NCBI GenBank assembly: GCA_022561675.1
Contig: JADFQT010000005.1
Span: 1 to 19,384 of the forward strand
Source of the DNA: Chloroflexota bacterium
GTDB lineage: Bacteria; Chloroflexota; Dehalococcoidia; Lucifugimonadales; UBA3495
Reading direction: 5' to 3'
Length of the DNA stretch: 19,384 bases
Shown: positions 6,788 to 15,132 of the stretch, piece by piece
Numbering within the stretch: position 1 is the stretch's first letter
Layout: each line of letters starts with the position of its first letter
The notes under the pieces: generated by a model
The model's input: only the letters and a program-made list of their open reading frames with translations
What the model was told of the DNA's origin: nothing
The model's database searches: none
Program-made: the position numbers and the translations under genes

Positions 6788-9265
6788 ATGACCCTGGCTC
6801 TGCTGGCAGCGGCGTTGCTGGCCGGTCTGCCGGTGGGGCTCCGTTACTCCGCCGATCCCCTGCCGGTGTTCCTGCTGGCATTGGCCACAGTCCCGGTGGC
6901 ATTACTGCTCCGAATTTACGGCCGTTCCCCTGGGATCGCCCTAGTATTGGGGCTCTTTTTGCTGGGCTTCTGGCGTCCGCAGGTGTCCGGCCTGCCCGAG
7001 TCGCCGCTGACGGTTCAGGAGCAACAAGAGGTGTCCCTCAGCGGCCGCATTGTCAATGATCCGGAACCTACCGCCCGTCGAGTCAAATTGGAGCTGGCGG
7101 TAGAGTCCATCGACCGGGGGGCCGGCCCTTTCCCCCAGGAAGGCAGAGCCCTGGTGTACGCCGCTCCTCCTCCCGCTCTGGTAGCGAAGCGCAGTTATCC
7201 CTATTTCCGCTACGGGGACCAGCTGAACCTGACTGGGAGTTTGCAGCAGCCCCAACCCATAGGGGATTTCGACTATCCGGCCTACCTGGCCAGTCTGGAT
7301 ATTCAGGGAATTCTCTGGGCGAGCCGATCCGAGCTGGTCGCAGAAGGTGGGGGTTTACCCGGTCTCGCCCAAATTTACGCGGTGCGGCGCCACCTGGCGC
7401 GGAGCCTGGAATCCGCCCTTCCTGAACCCCAATCCTCGCTTTCCCGCGCTTTATTGCTGGGACAGCGAGGACAGATAACCGGGGACTTGGCCGATCGATT
7501 CCGTACCACCGGCACCTCGCACCTGCTGGCCATTTCGGGGCTGCACGTGGGAGTATTGCTACTCCTGACGATGGGAGTGGCGGGAGAGGTGTTGGGCCGG
7601 CAGCGGCAAATCTACTTACTGCTGCCTCTATCGGCCATCTGGGTCTACGTCGCCATCAGCGGCCTGCCTCCCTCCGCATTACGAGCCGCCATCATGGGCT
7701 CCGTGCTGCTGGCAGCCATAGCATTGGGGAGGCCCCGCAGCCTATTGCCGGCCCTGGCCCTGGCCGCGGCATTGATGACCGCCTGGAATCCCCAGGTGCT
7801 GACCCAGGTATCCTTCCAGCTTAGCTTTGCGGCCATGGCTGGCATCGCCGTAGCTTTACCTCTCCAGGCCAGGCTGCGGGAAAAGATGGCGACCGCCAGA
7901 ATCTTTGGCCGGGGCTGGGCTTCCCCACTTTTGAGACATATTCTCGGCTGGACGGCGGCGGCCCTACTGGTATCCCTGGCCGCGACCCTGGCCACCTTCC
8001 CCCTGGTTGCCTTCCATTTCAACCGCGTGCCCCTATTCGGCATTTTTGTCACGCTGCTGGCCCTGCCCGCACTGCCCTTCCTGCTGGTAAGCTCCCTGGT
8101 TTCAGCCGGGGCCGGGCTGATTCATCCCCTGCTGGGCCAGGTTTTCGGATGGGTGGCCTGGCTCCCCCTGTCCTACCTGCTGGCGCTGGTATCGCACGGT
8201 CCCGACACGACCGTCTCCGGTACCTGGATCGGCAAGCCCTTCATTTGGAGTTGGTACCTGGTTCTGGCAGGCCTGGTCTTTTTACCAGAGCTGACCGGGC
8301 GTTTGAGAAGGCTAGGGGACTACCGTATTTCGTTGCGGTCATGGGCAAAGGTTGGGGGTACGAGAAACTGGAGTCCCGGCAATTGGAGTCCCAAGGATAG
8401 AGCTTTGGGATTCGCCGCCGGCATCTTAATGCTCAGCTCAATTGGAATAATCCTCCTGGTCCGATCCAGCGTTGGAGCAGACGGTCTGCTGCATGTTCAT
8501 TTCTTCGACGTGGGGCAGGGGGACAGCATTCTTATAGTTACTCCCAACGGACGGCAGGTGCTGGTGGATGGAGGTCCGGAGGCCGAAAGCGCCACCCGAG
8601 CCCTATCCGGCGTGCTTTCGCCGATGGACCGGAGCCTGGACCTGGTGGCCTTGACCCATCTGGATGCTGACCACAGCCGGGGGTTGCTGCAAGTTTTAAA
8701 TCGCTACCGGGTGGATGACGTATTGGTGGGCCGGCCGGACGAAGACGCGGCGTTGTACCCGCAGTGGCGAAAGGCCCTGGAACGACAACAAATCCTCCCC
8801 ATCCGGCTATTCGCCGGCTACCGAATACAGTTGGAACAAGACGTCAGCCTGGAGGTCTTGCACCCGCCGGGAGAAGGGGCGCCCGGAAGTTTTCTCGATG
8901 CCAATAATAGCGGGTTGGTTCTGCGGCTGGTTTACCGGGACGTGAGCATTCTCTTAACCGCAGACATCGAGGCGGAGGCAGAGCGACGTTTGCTGGATGC
9001 TTCCGCTACAATAAAGAGCGACGTGCTGAAAATAGCGCATCATGGCAGCAAAACCTCCACCACGGCGCCTTTCTTGCAGAAAGTCCAGCCCTCTCTGGCA
9101 ATAATATCCGTGGGCGCGGATAATCGGTTTGGGCATCCGCATGCCGAAATAGTGAATAGGTTGCAGCATACCTTGGGAGACCGGAATATCTACCGAACCG
9201 ACCGAAACGGAGATACCGAGGTAATCAGCGACGGGACCACCCTTTGGGTGAAAACTCAGAGATGA
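6788..9265 (+). CDS. comEC: ComEC/Rec2 DNA uptake channel protein
   Basis: An 825-residue polytopic membrane protein of full ComEC length with three parts. After N-terminal membrane helices comes a DUF4131 OB-like region (~70-195). Next is the Competence domain (~230-500), starting ALLLGQRGQI and LLAISGLHVGVLLLL. A C-terminal metallo-beta-lactamase domain (~565-820) has HFFDVGQGDS (571-580), HLDADH (His624, Asp626, Asp628, His629) and IAHHGSK (749-755). These metal-binding motifs are intact, so the nuclease-like domain is likely active. ComEC carries single-stranded DNA across the membrane during transformation. No good Shine-Dalgarno is visible before ATG 6788, but no other start precedes it in frame. 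The 214-base gap from comEA contains nothing I recognise. Confidence 0.92.
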   Translation: MTLALLAAALLAGLPVGLRYSADPLPVFLLALATVPVALLLRIYGRSPGIALVLGLFLLGFWRPQVSGLPESPLTVQEQQEVSLSGRIVNDPEPTARRVKLELAVESIDRGAGPFPQEGRALVYAAPPPALVAKRSYPYFRYGDQLNLTGSLQQPQPIGDFDYPAYLASLDIQGILWASRSELVAEGGGLPGLAQIYAVRRHLARSLESALPEPQSSLSRALLLGQRGQITGDLADRFRTTGTSHLLAISGLHVGVLLLLTMGVAGEVLGRQRQIYLLLPLSAIWVYVAISGLPPSALRAAIMGSVLLAAIALGRPRSLLPALALAAALMTAWNPQVLTQVSFQLSFAAMAGIAVALPLQARLREKMATARIFGRGWASPLLRHILGWTAAALLVSLAATLATFPLVAFHFNRVPLFGIFVTLLALPALPFLLVSSLVSAGAGLIHPLLGQVFGWVAWLPLSYLLALVSHGPDTTVSGTWIGKPFIWSWYLVLAGLVFLPELTGRLRRLGDYRISLRSWAKVGGTRNWSPGNWSPKDRALGFAAGILMLSSIGIILLVRSSVGADGLLHVHFFDVGQGDSILIVTPNGRQVLVDGGPEAESATRALSGVLSPMDRSLDLVALTHLDADHSRGLLQVLNRYRVDDVLVGRPDEDAALYPQWRKALERQQILPIRLFAGYRIQLEQDVSLEVLHPPGEGAPGSFLDANNSGLVLRLVYRDVSILLTADIEAEAERRLLDASATIKSDVLKIAHHGSKTSTTAPFLQKVQPSLAIISVGADNRFGHPHAEIVNRLQHTLGDRNIYRTDRNGDTEVISDGTTLWVKTQR

Positions 9266-9374
9266 CACCGCGCTTACCGGTCCTCTTCACGGGTCCTCTT
9301 CATCTGGTTGCACGCTTATCCAAAGCTGCCAAAATCAGGGTCGGCCCCTGGAGTCTGATTAGATCTGCTTGCGG

Positions 9375-9380
9375 TATACT
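9375..9380 (+). promoter_or_regulatory. Possible -10 element upstream of rph
   Basis: TATACT at 9375-9380 matches the -10 consensus at 5 of 6 positions and lies ~60 bases before the chosen rph start. The hexamer 17 bases upstream (AGTCTG) is a poor -35, so support is weak. Confidence 0.25.
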
Positions 9381-9438
9381 GAACCAAGGTTTACATCCAA
9401 CCGGTCCACCAACCTATCCGCGCTGGCATGGTGCAGAA

Positions 9439-10185
9439 GTGGAAAAATCCCCTCCCAGATCCGATGGCCGCCGCTGGGACGAACCGAGAGAGACCACCAT
9501 AACGCCTGGCTACCAGAGGTTCGCCGAAGGCTCTGCGCTGATCGAAGTCGGTCTAACCAGGGTTCTCTGCGCCGCCTCTCTGGAAGAGCGGGTGCCTCCC
9601 TTTTTGCGGGGCCAGGGGCGGGGCTGGGTGACCGCCGAATATAATATGCTGCCTCGGTCCACCAACACCCGCACCAGCCGGGAGCGCGGCGGGGCCAGCG
9701 GCCGCTCCCAGGAAATACAGCGGCTGATTGGCCGTTCCCTGCGAGCCATCACCGACATGACCGGTTTGGGAGAGAGAACGGTCCAGATCGACTGCGACGT
9801 GATTCAAGCCGACGGCGGAACCCGAACCGCGGCCATCACCGGAGCCTACGTAGCCCTGCACCAGGCGCTGAAGATGCTGGTCGACCAGGGAGTGCTAAAC
9901 CAGTTGCCGCTGCGCCAGCCGGTAGCAGCGATCAGTGTCGGCCTGGTGGACGAGCAGCTAATGCTCGACCTGTGCTATCGGGAAGACTTCCGCGCCCAGG
10001 TTGATTTCAACGTTGTGCTGACCGAGTCTGGAGAGCTGGTGGAGTTGCAAGGAGCGAGCGAAGCCGCTCCCTTCCCGAGACAAAGGGTGGCTGAGATACT
10101 TTCGCTGGCTTCTCGCGGCGTAGAGTCCCTCTTTCACGCCCAGCGATTGGCAATACGACAATTCCAAAATTCGGCGGCAATTTAG
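9439..10185 (+). CDS. rph: Ribonuclease PH
   Basis: A phosphorolytic 3'-5' exoribonuclease that trims tRNA 3' ends. From GTG 9439 the protein is 248 residues, the usual length, and opens with RSDGRRWDEPRE (RPDGR motif at residues 7-11) and GSALIEVGLTRVLCAASLEERVPPF. WVTAEYNMLPRSTNTRTSRE, GRSQEIQRLIGRSLRA, DCDVIQADGGTRTAAITGA (~118-136) and YREDFRAQVDFNVV (acidic residues 183 and 189) are all conserved and no core motif is missing. The frame stays open back to 9244, but the extra ~65 residues match nothing in the family and overlap comEC, so the longer form was not used. No strong Shine-Dalgarno precedes the GTG. The HtrA gene follows within 40 bases. Confidence 0.93.
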   Translation: MEKSPPRSDGRRWDEPRETTITPGYQRFAEGSALIEVGLTRVLCAASLEERVPPFLRGQGRGWVTAEYNMLPRSTNTRTSRERGGASGRSQEIQRLIGRSLRAITDMTGLGERTVQIDCDVIQADGGTRTAAITGAYVALHQALKMLVDQGVLNQLPLRQPVAAISVGLVDEQLMLDLCYREDFRAQVDFNVVLTESGELVELQGASEAAPFPRQRVAEILSLASRGVESLFHAQRLAIRQFQNSAAI

Positions 10186-10224
10186 GGCGGTAATTTAGTG
10201 GAAGCAGTTTTGGGCAGGCAAAAA

Positions 10225-11526
10225 ATGACTCGGTCCCCGCATTCCCTCGGTTTGACTCTTGGACGTCAACTGTTCTGGCTGGCGGCGCTGCTGGCTGTAT
10301 TTTTGACCGCCTGTGCGACTCAAGATGCGCCGGCCCAATTGGCCCCCTCGAACCAGGTACAGTCAGACCCGGAGCAGTCGAACCCGGCCCAGCCGGACCC
10401 ACCCCAGTCGAAAAGCCAGGCCATTATTCCCGCATCGGACCCTTCCAACACCGCGGGAATAGTTTCCGCGAATACTGCGGTGGAACCCACCCTCCAGCCC
10501 GAACCCCAGCCGTCTTATGAAAGCACCAAGCCGGCTCTCGAAGATGAGCCGCAGCCGGTCCCACCCCAAATGCAGCTGCTGAACGTAGCGGATACCGTGG
10601 AAATAACTCGCCCAGCAGTCGTTTCTATTGTTGCGGAGGCACGCATAAGAGGAGTTTACGGAGACGTCTATTCGGTATTTGGCAACGGCACCGGCGTAAT
10701 ATTTGACCCAAAGGGGCTGGTGCTGACCAACACCCATGTGATCGACAGAGCGACCACCATCACGGTAACCATGGACGATGGCAGTCAGGAAAGGGCGACG
10801 GTCATGGGCGCAGACCCTATGTCAGACCTGGCCGTGCTGCAGCTTCCAGGGAGCGATTATCCGCATCTGCCGTTAAACTCGGGGGCATCCCCGCGGGTAG
10901 GGGATTGGGTTATCGCCATTGGGAACGCTCTGGCGCTGCCCGGCGGTCCCACCGTAACGGTGGGAGTAATTTCCGCCCTGGGCCGCTCTTTGGACGTTAG
11001 CCCCGACATTACCCTTTACGACCTGATCCAGACGGATACGGTGATGAACCCCGGCAGCAGCGGGGGGCCGCTCCTGAATCTCAATGGAGAATTGGTGGGC
11101 ATCAATACGGCGGTGCAGCGTTTCTCCCAGGGCGGCACGCTGGTCGAAGGGTTGGGCTTCGCGATCAACATGGAAACCGCGAACCTGATCTCTAACCAAA
11201 TACTAGAATTGGGTCGGGTGCGCTGGTCATGGATGGGGGCTTTTCTGGACGACTTGGACCCAAAGCGGGCCGCCGAAGTGGGGCTGCCGATAAGGGAAGG
11301 AGTGGTGGTGTTGAACCTGTTCGAGGATGGGCCGTCCCATCTAGCCGGCATCAAGCGCGGGGATATCATCCTTTCAATGGATGGGCATAAAGTGGACACG
11401 ACCCGAGTCCTGACCCGGCTGTTGCGCCAGGAGTTCAAGCCCGGACAGGAGATCCAGGTGGAGCTATTCCGGGATGGGACCAAGTTGACACTGCCCCTGG
11501 TTCTAAAAGAGCGGCCAAGGGTCTGA
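10225..11526 (+). CDS. HtrA/DegP-family serine protease, lipoprotein-anchored, one PDZ domain
   Basis: A 433-residue S1C protease. The N-terminus has a hydrophobic segment ending in a lipobox LTAC (Cys30), so the mature protein should be lipid-anchored on the outer face of the membrane. A Pro/Gln/Ser-rich linker (~31-115) follows. The trypsin-like domain carries the intact triad His171 (TNTHV), Asp201 (MSDLAVL) and Ser279 (NPGSSGGP). A single C-terminal PDZ domain (~350-430, with GIKRGDIILSMDG) probably binds unfolded C-termini. HtrA proteins degrade or refold damaged exported proteins. An in-frame GTG at 10198 is an alternative start; neither has a strong Shine-Dalgarno, and ATG gives the more typical signal peptide. 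Close spacing to rph suggests co-transcription. Confidence 0.9.
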   Translation: MTRSPHSLGLTLGRQLFWLAALLAVFLTACATQDAPAQLAPSNQVQSDPEQSNPAQPDPPQSKSQAIIPASDPSNTAGIVSANTAVEPTLQPEPQPSYESTKPALEDEPQPVPPQMQLLNVADTVEITRPAVVSIVAEARIRGVYGDVYSVFGNGTGVIFDPKGLVLTNTHVIDRATTITVTMDDGSQERATVMGADPMSDLAVLQLPGSDYPHLPLNSGASPRVGDWVIAIGNALALPGGPTVTVGVISALGRSLDVSPDITLYDLIQTDTVMNPGSSGGPLLNLNGELVGINTAVQRFSQGGTLVEGLGFAINMETANLISNQILELGRVRWSWMGAFLDDLDPKRAAEVGLPIREGVVVLNLFEDGPSHLAGIKRGDIILSMDGHKVDTTRVLTRLLRQEFKPGQEIQVELFRDGTKLTLPLVLKERPRV

Positions 11527-11557
11527 GCGGGTGGATGAGAATCCTGGTTTTCCCCAA

Positions 11558-11672
11558 AGAGGGTGTTTAATAAGTCCCTCCCCTTACCAAGGGGAGGTTA
11601 GGTGGGGTTAGGAGAGCCCCTCTAAATCTCCCCATCGGCAAGGGTGACACATTGGGTTTTTAAACACCCTCT
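11558..11672. mobile_element. 115-bp MITE-like element with 13-bp perfect terminal inverted repeats
   Basis: AGAGGGTGTTTAA (11558-11570) and its exact reverse complement (11660-11672) bound a 115-bp non-coding segment. Inside are a 9-bp hairpin (CCTCCCCTT 11577-11585 with AAGGGGAGG 11589-11597) and a block shared with the repeat at 4682-4770. Pairing stops exactly at the outer AGAGGG. Only AA is repeated on both sides, so a target-site duplication is not established. It lies between the convergent HtrA and M16 genes. No transposase is in the window, so it would depend on one elsewhere. Confidence 0.55.
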
Positions 11673-11704
11673 AATTTAATATTGGAGTGGGCCGGGATTT
11701 GACC

Positions 11705-14362
11705 CTAGGCGGCCGGTTCGCCATCATCGTTCAGTATCACCAACGGCAGATCCAGCTCCCTGAGGCCCGCCTCAATTGCCGCTCGGTCGCCCACAACCAG
11801 TATCGCCAGGCTGTCCGGGTCTATCCTTTCCTGTCCCGCGCCATTGGCTTCATCAAGCTTGACCGCGGAGAGCTTCTGCCCAACAGTTCGGAAATAGTCG
11901 TTGGGCAGATCGTGCAGCACCATTTGAACCAGACTGCCCATGATTTGCCCGGGGCGTTCGAATCCGGCGGGCAAGCCCTGAAGCATGCCGGACTGGGCGG
12001 AGCCCAGTTCCTCCCGGGTAATAGGACGCTGCCCCTGAATATCCCGGAACTCTTTGAGGATTTCCACCACGGACACCTTGGTCACTTCCGTCTGAACACT
12101 GCCGCCGGCAACGAGCGCGGAAGACTGGCGGAACCAGTTTATGCTGGAGTGGAAGCCGTAGCTGTAGCCCTTGTCCTGACGCAGATTCTGGTTCAGTCGA
12201 GCCGAGAACTGACCGCCAAATACGTAGTTGAGCAGCACCATCCGGAAGTAGTCCGGGTGGCTTCTGGGTACAGTCGCATGCCCAGCCTGGATCACCGACT
12301 GAGCCGCCCCCGGCTTGTCCACCAGGTATATAGTCGTGGGGTCGGAAACGGTCCGCGCCGAATCCACTGCCGCCGCCAATGAAACATCGGGGTTATCCCA
12401 GTCTCCGAAGGCGGTCGTGGCTTCCTGACTCACCTCTTCCAGGGTGACGTCTCCCGCCACTACCAGGGTGGCTCCCTTCGGACCATACAACCTTCGGAAA
12501 TGCCCTTCCAGGTCTTCCCTGGTAAACGCCGCCACTGAATCTTCGGTGCCTATGGAGGAATGCCCGTACTGAGTTCCCCGCCCAAAAACCAGGCCCGGCA
12601 TGATCTGCTCGGCTACAAACCCCGCGTCATCCTTGGCCCGCCGCAGATCGGTAAGATGCTCCCGACGCACCCGCTCCAGTTCGTGAAGGGGGAAAGATGG
12701 ATGGCGCACCACATCCGAAAGTAGCTCCAGCGCCCTCTTCCAATGCTTGCTCAAGGTTTCGGTGGAAAGCAGGGTGATTTCCCGTCGGGTGTCCGCGGAA
12801 AGGCGGGCTCCAATGAACTCAAAGGCCGCGGCGATCTCCTGACTGGAACGGGTGTCGGTACCTTCGGACAACATTTGCGCGGTGAAGCCGGCAATACCGG
12901 GCTTGTCTGACGGGTCGGTAATTGCTCCGGCCGAAACCACCAGGCCGAAGGTGACCACCGGCATGTCATGCTTCTCCACAACCACAATTTTCAGCCCATT
13001 GGGCAGCTGCATCTGCTCCGGCAACGGCGGGGTGAAAACCGGCTCCTTGGCCGGCGGCGGCATCATGGTTCGGTCCAGATTGGTCGTGGCCGGACTCAGG
13101 GAACGCTCCGGAAGCACCCGTAGACGCACCTGCCGTTGGTCCAAGACCGACTGGCTCACGCGCAGGATATCTTCCCGGTCCACCGCCATGTAATCGTCAA
13201 TGCTGGTATTGATCTTGTTCGGGTCGCCGGCGAACACGTTGAAGTGGTTGAGGTCATCCGCCCGGCCGCCGAAGCCGCCGATGTGGGTTAGCTGACGATA
13301 ATGCTGGGCCTCCAGACGGTTCTTGGCCCGGCTAATCTCCTCATCGCTGGGCGGGTCAGTGTTGATGCTGGCCAGCACCTCTTCCGCCGCCGCTTCCAGC
13401 TCATCCAGATCATGCCCCTCGGCGGCGGTGACATCGACGATAAACTGTCCGGCGACCTCCGCGGCGTGGAAGCGGACCCCCACATTCTGGGCGATCTGCT
13501 TTTCATAGACCAGGGAACGATAGAGGCGCGAGCTCATCCCATCGGAAAGCACGGCCCGCAAAAGCTCCAGGGCTGGATCGTCGGGGTCGAAGTGCGGCGG
13601 CGTCGGCCAGGCAATGTACAGCCGGGGCAGAGACACCCGGTCACGCATCTCCAGCTCAACCCGGCCTCCTAACGTGGAGTCGAAGCGGCCAACCCGGGGC
13701 ACCGATGGAGCCGGGGTCAAGTCGCCAAAATATTTCTCCACCAGCTCCAGTGTAAGCTTCGGATCCATATCTCCGGCAATGGCCAGGCTGCTGTTGGATG
13801 GGGAATAGAAACGCCGGAAAAAGTCCTTAATGTCGTCCAGGCTGGCGGCGTCCAGGTCTTCCTGAGAGCCGATGGTCATCCAGTGATAGGGGTGGGGAAG
13901 CGGAAACAAGGCCTCCTGTATCTGCCAATGGGCCATGCCGTAGGGACGGTTCTCGTAGCTCTGGCGCCGTTCGTTCTTGACCACGTCCCTCTGGATATCA
14001 AACCGCTGCTGGTCCAGGGCGTCCACCAGAAAGCCCATGCGGTCCGCCTCCAGCCACAGGGCCAGCTCCAGATAGTTGGACGGCACATCCTCCCAGTAAT
14101 TGGTCCGGTCGGAGGTGGTGGAGCCGTTCAGGTTGGCTCCGATCTTTTGCAGCGGCTCGAAATGGCTGCTGTTGTGGTGCTTGGAACCCTCGAACATGAC
14201 GTGCTCGAAGAGGTGGGCGAAGCCGGTGCGTCCCACCTCTTCGTCCTTGGAGCCCACGTGATACCAGACGTTGACCGCCACCAGCGGGATGGAGTGGTCC
14301 TCATGGATAATCACGTCCAGGCCATTGGACAGGGTGGTCTTTTCAAAGGCGATGGAAACCAT
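11705..14362 (-). CDS. M16 family zinc peptidase, two fused halves
   Basis: An 885-residue protein with two M16 (pitrilysin/processing-peptidase-like) halves in one chain. The N-terminal half opens TLSNGLDVIIHEDH and has the inverted zinc motif HLFEH (His50, Glu53, His54) plus the distal ligand Glu131 in VVKNERR, so it should be active. The second half starts near residue 450 with MQLPNGLKIVVVEKHD; the zinc site is replaced by GFTAQMLSEGT, as expected for the non-catalytic half. It retains the GGQFSARLNQNLRQDKGYSYG region that helps bind substrate. No signal peptide is visible, so it may be cytoplasmic or exported unconventionally. ATG 14362 follows AAGGAAG at ~7 nt. It likely degrades peptides inside the closed chamber typical of this family. 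Confidence 0.9.
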   Translation of the reverse strand: MVSIAFEKTTLSNGLDVIIHEDHSIPLVAVNVWYHVGSKDEEVGRTGFAHLFEHVMFEGSKHHNSSHFEPLQKIGANLNGSTTSDRTNYWEDVPSNYLELALWLEADRMGFLVDALDQQRFDIQRDVVKNERRQSYENRPYGMAHWQIQEALFPLPHPYHWMTIGSQEDLDAASLDDIKDFFRRFYSPSNSSLAIAGDMDPKLTLELVEKYFGDLTPAPSVPRVGRFDSTLGGRVELEMRDRVSLPRLYIAWPTPPHFDPDDPALELLRAVLSDGMSSRLYRSLVYEKQIAQNVGVRFHAAEVAGQFIVDVTAAEGHDLDELEAAAEEVLASINTDPPSDEEISRAKNRLEAQHYRQLTHIGGFGGRADDLNHFNVFAGDPNKINTSIDDYMAVDREDILRVSQSVLDQRQVRLRVLPERSLSPATTNLDRTMMPPPAKEPVFTPPLPEQMQLPNGLKIVVVEKHDMPVVTFGLVVSAGAITDPSDKPGIAGFTAQMLSEGTDTRSSQEIAAAFEFIGARLSADTRREITLLSTETLSKHWKRALELLSDVVRHPSFPLHELERVRREHLTDLRRAKDDAGFVAEQIMPGLVFGRGTQYGHSSIGTEDSVAAFTREDLEGHFRRLYGPKGATLVVAGDVTLEEVSQEATTAFGDWDNPDVSLAAAVDSARTVSDPTTIYLVDKPGAAQSVIQAGHATVPRSHPDYFRMVLLNYVFGGQFSARLNQNLRQDKGYSYGFHSSINWFRQSSALVAGGSVQTEVTKVSVVEILKEFRDIQGQRPITREELGSAQSGMLQGLPAGFERPGQIMGSLVQMVLHDLPNDYFRTVGQKLSAVKLDEANGAGQERIDPDSLAILVVGDRAAIEAGLRELDLPLVILNDDGEPAA

Positions 14363-14519
14363 TAATCGACTTCCTTTCAGCGACGATGATTAGCGGGCTG
14401 GAGCCATTCTACCACTCCATCGATAACCGGAGGCTATCCTGACGGAAGATCTGGCCAGGCCGGTCGCAATGATCCCGGACATGAGCTTCAGCTGCGCTTG
14501 CTCTGTCTCACCCAAGATG

Positions 14520-14542
14520 TTATTCCTACAATAAGGAAGTAA
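14520..14542 (+). promoter_or_regulatory. Putative promoter -10 and operator of the AbrB/RelE pair
   Basis: TACAAT (14527-14532) is a good -10, with the Shine-Dalgarno AAGGAG (14541-14546) just downstream. An imperfect inverted repeat, TTATTCCT (14520-14527) and AGGAAGTAA (14534-14542, one extra G), overlaps it. This arrangement fits autoregulation by the antitoxin, which is common for such pairs. The -35 at the right distance (TGTCTC) is weak. Confidence 0.35.
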
Positions 14543-14554
14543 GGAGACGTCGCG

Positions 14555-14842
14555 ATGAGCACGGCCCGTATCGGCCCCAAGCATCAGATGACCATTCGGG
14601 AGGAGGCGTTCCAACGGCTGGGATTGCAGCCGGGGGAGTTCCTGGAGGTGCAGGTTCGGGGCGACGCGCTATACTTGGTGCCGCAGAAGCTGATACCCCG
14701 GGGCCAGGCCTGGTTCTGGAGTCAGGATTGGCAGGAAAGGGAGCGAGAAGCGGAGGTCGCGATAGCCGAGGGAGAACTGTCTGATACCTTTGAATCTGCC
14801 GAAGACCTGGTAAGGCACCTGCGGGACTCTACTCCCAGGTAA
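14555..14842 (+). CDS. AbrB/MazE/SpoVT-type DNA-binding antitoxin
   Basis: A 95-residue protein whose first ~48 residues form a swapped-hairpin AbrB domain: ARIGPKHQMTIREEAFQRLGLQPGEFLEV corresponds to the family pattern RIGxKGQxTIPxxxRxxLGLxPGD, and ends LYLVPQKL. The remaining acidic, helical part (WSQDWQEREREAEVAIAEGEL, then FESAEDLVRHL) is the likely toxin-neutralising region. The start ATG has AAGGAG 8 nt upstream. The stop codon directly abuts the ATG of the RelE-like gene, so they are translationally coupled. It should repress its own promoter and neutralise the toxin. The gene order supports an antitoxin role, but it could also act as a simple transition-state regulator. Confidence 0.82.
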   Translation: MSTARIGPKHQMTIREEAFQRLGLQPGEFLEVQVRGDALYLVPQKLIPRGQAWFWSQDWQEREREAEVAIAEGELSDTFESAEDLVRHLRDSTPR

Positions 14843-15100
14843 ATGAAGCTACAGACAACCCGACCCTTCGACCGGGATTACGCGGGGCTTCCGGAGGAAA
14901 TAAGAGCGCAAGTCGAAAAACAGCTCGCTCTTTTGCTGCTTGACCCCAGGCATCCTTGCCTGCGGCTAAAAAGGACAAGAGGCACCGCGGACATCTGGGA
15001 GGTCCGGGTCTCCCGCGGCTACCGACTTACACTTCAGCTAGCCGGGGATACCTTCCTTCTGCGCCGGATGGGTTCCCACGACGTAATCGAGCAACCTTGA
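14843..15100 (+). CDS. RelE/ParE-superfamily toxin
   Basis: An 85-residue protein of typical length for RelE/ParE toxins. It begins LQTTRPFDRDYAGLPEEIRAQ (the FxRDYxxLP helix), has LLLDPRHPCLRLKRTRGTADIWEVRVSRGYRLTL with the DPRHPxLxxKxxxG and WExRVxxxYRL blocks, and ends LLRRMGSHDVIEQP, which includes the conserved His-Asp near the C-terminus. This looks more like the RelE branch (mRNA interferase, cutting mRNA at the ribosome) than ParE, but activity is not proven by sequence. Its ATG follows the antitoxin stop with no gap. A third gene starts 32 bases later. Confidence 0.82.
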   Translation: MKLQTTRPFDRDYAGLPEEIRAQVEKQLALLLLDPRHPCLRLKRTRGTADIWEVRVSRGYRLTLQLAGDTFLLRRMGSHDVIEQP

Positions 15101-15132
15101 CCTTGGAGCCGCCAGCAAGCTAGCATGAGGTC

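Noticed and set aside
9244..9438. In-frame upstream extension of RNase PH overlapping comEC
   Set aside because: The extra ~65 residues show no family similarity, overlap the end of comEC and would make RNase PH far too long. The GTG at 9439 gives the standard 248-residue protein.
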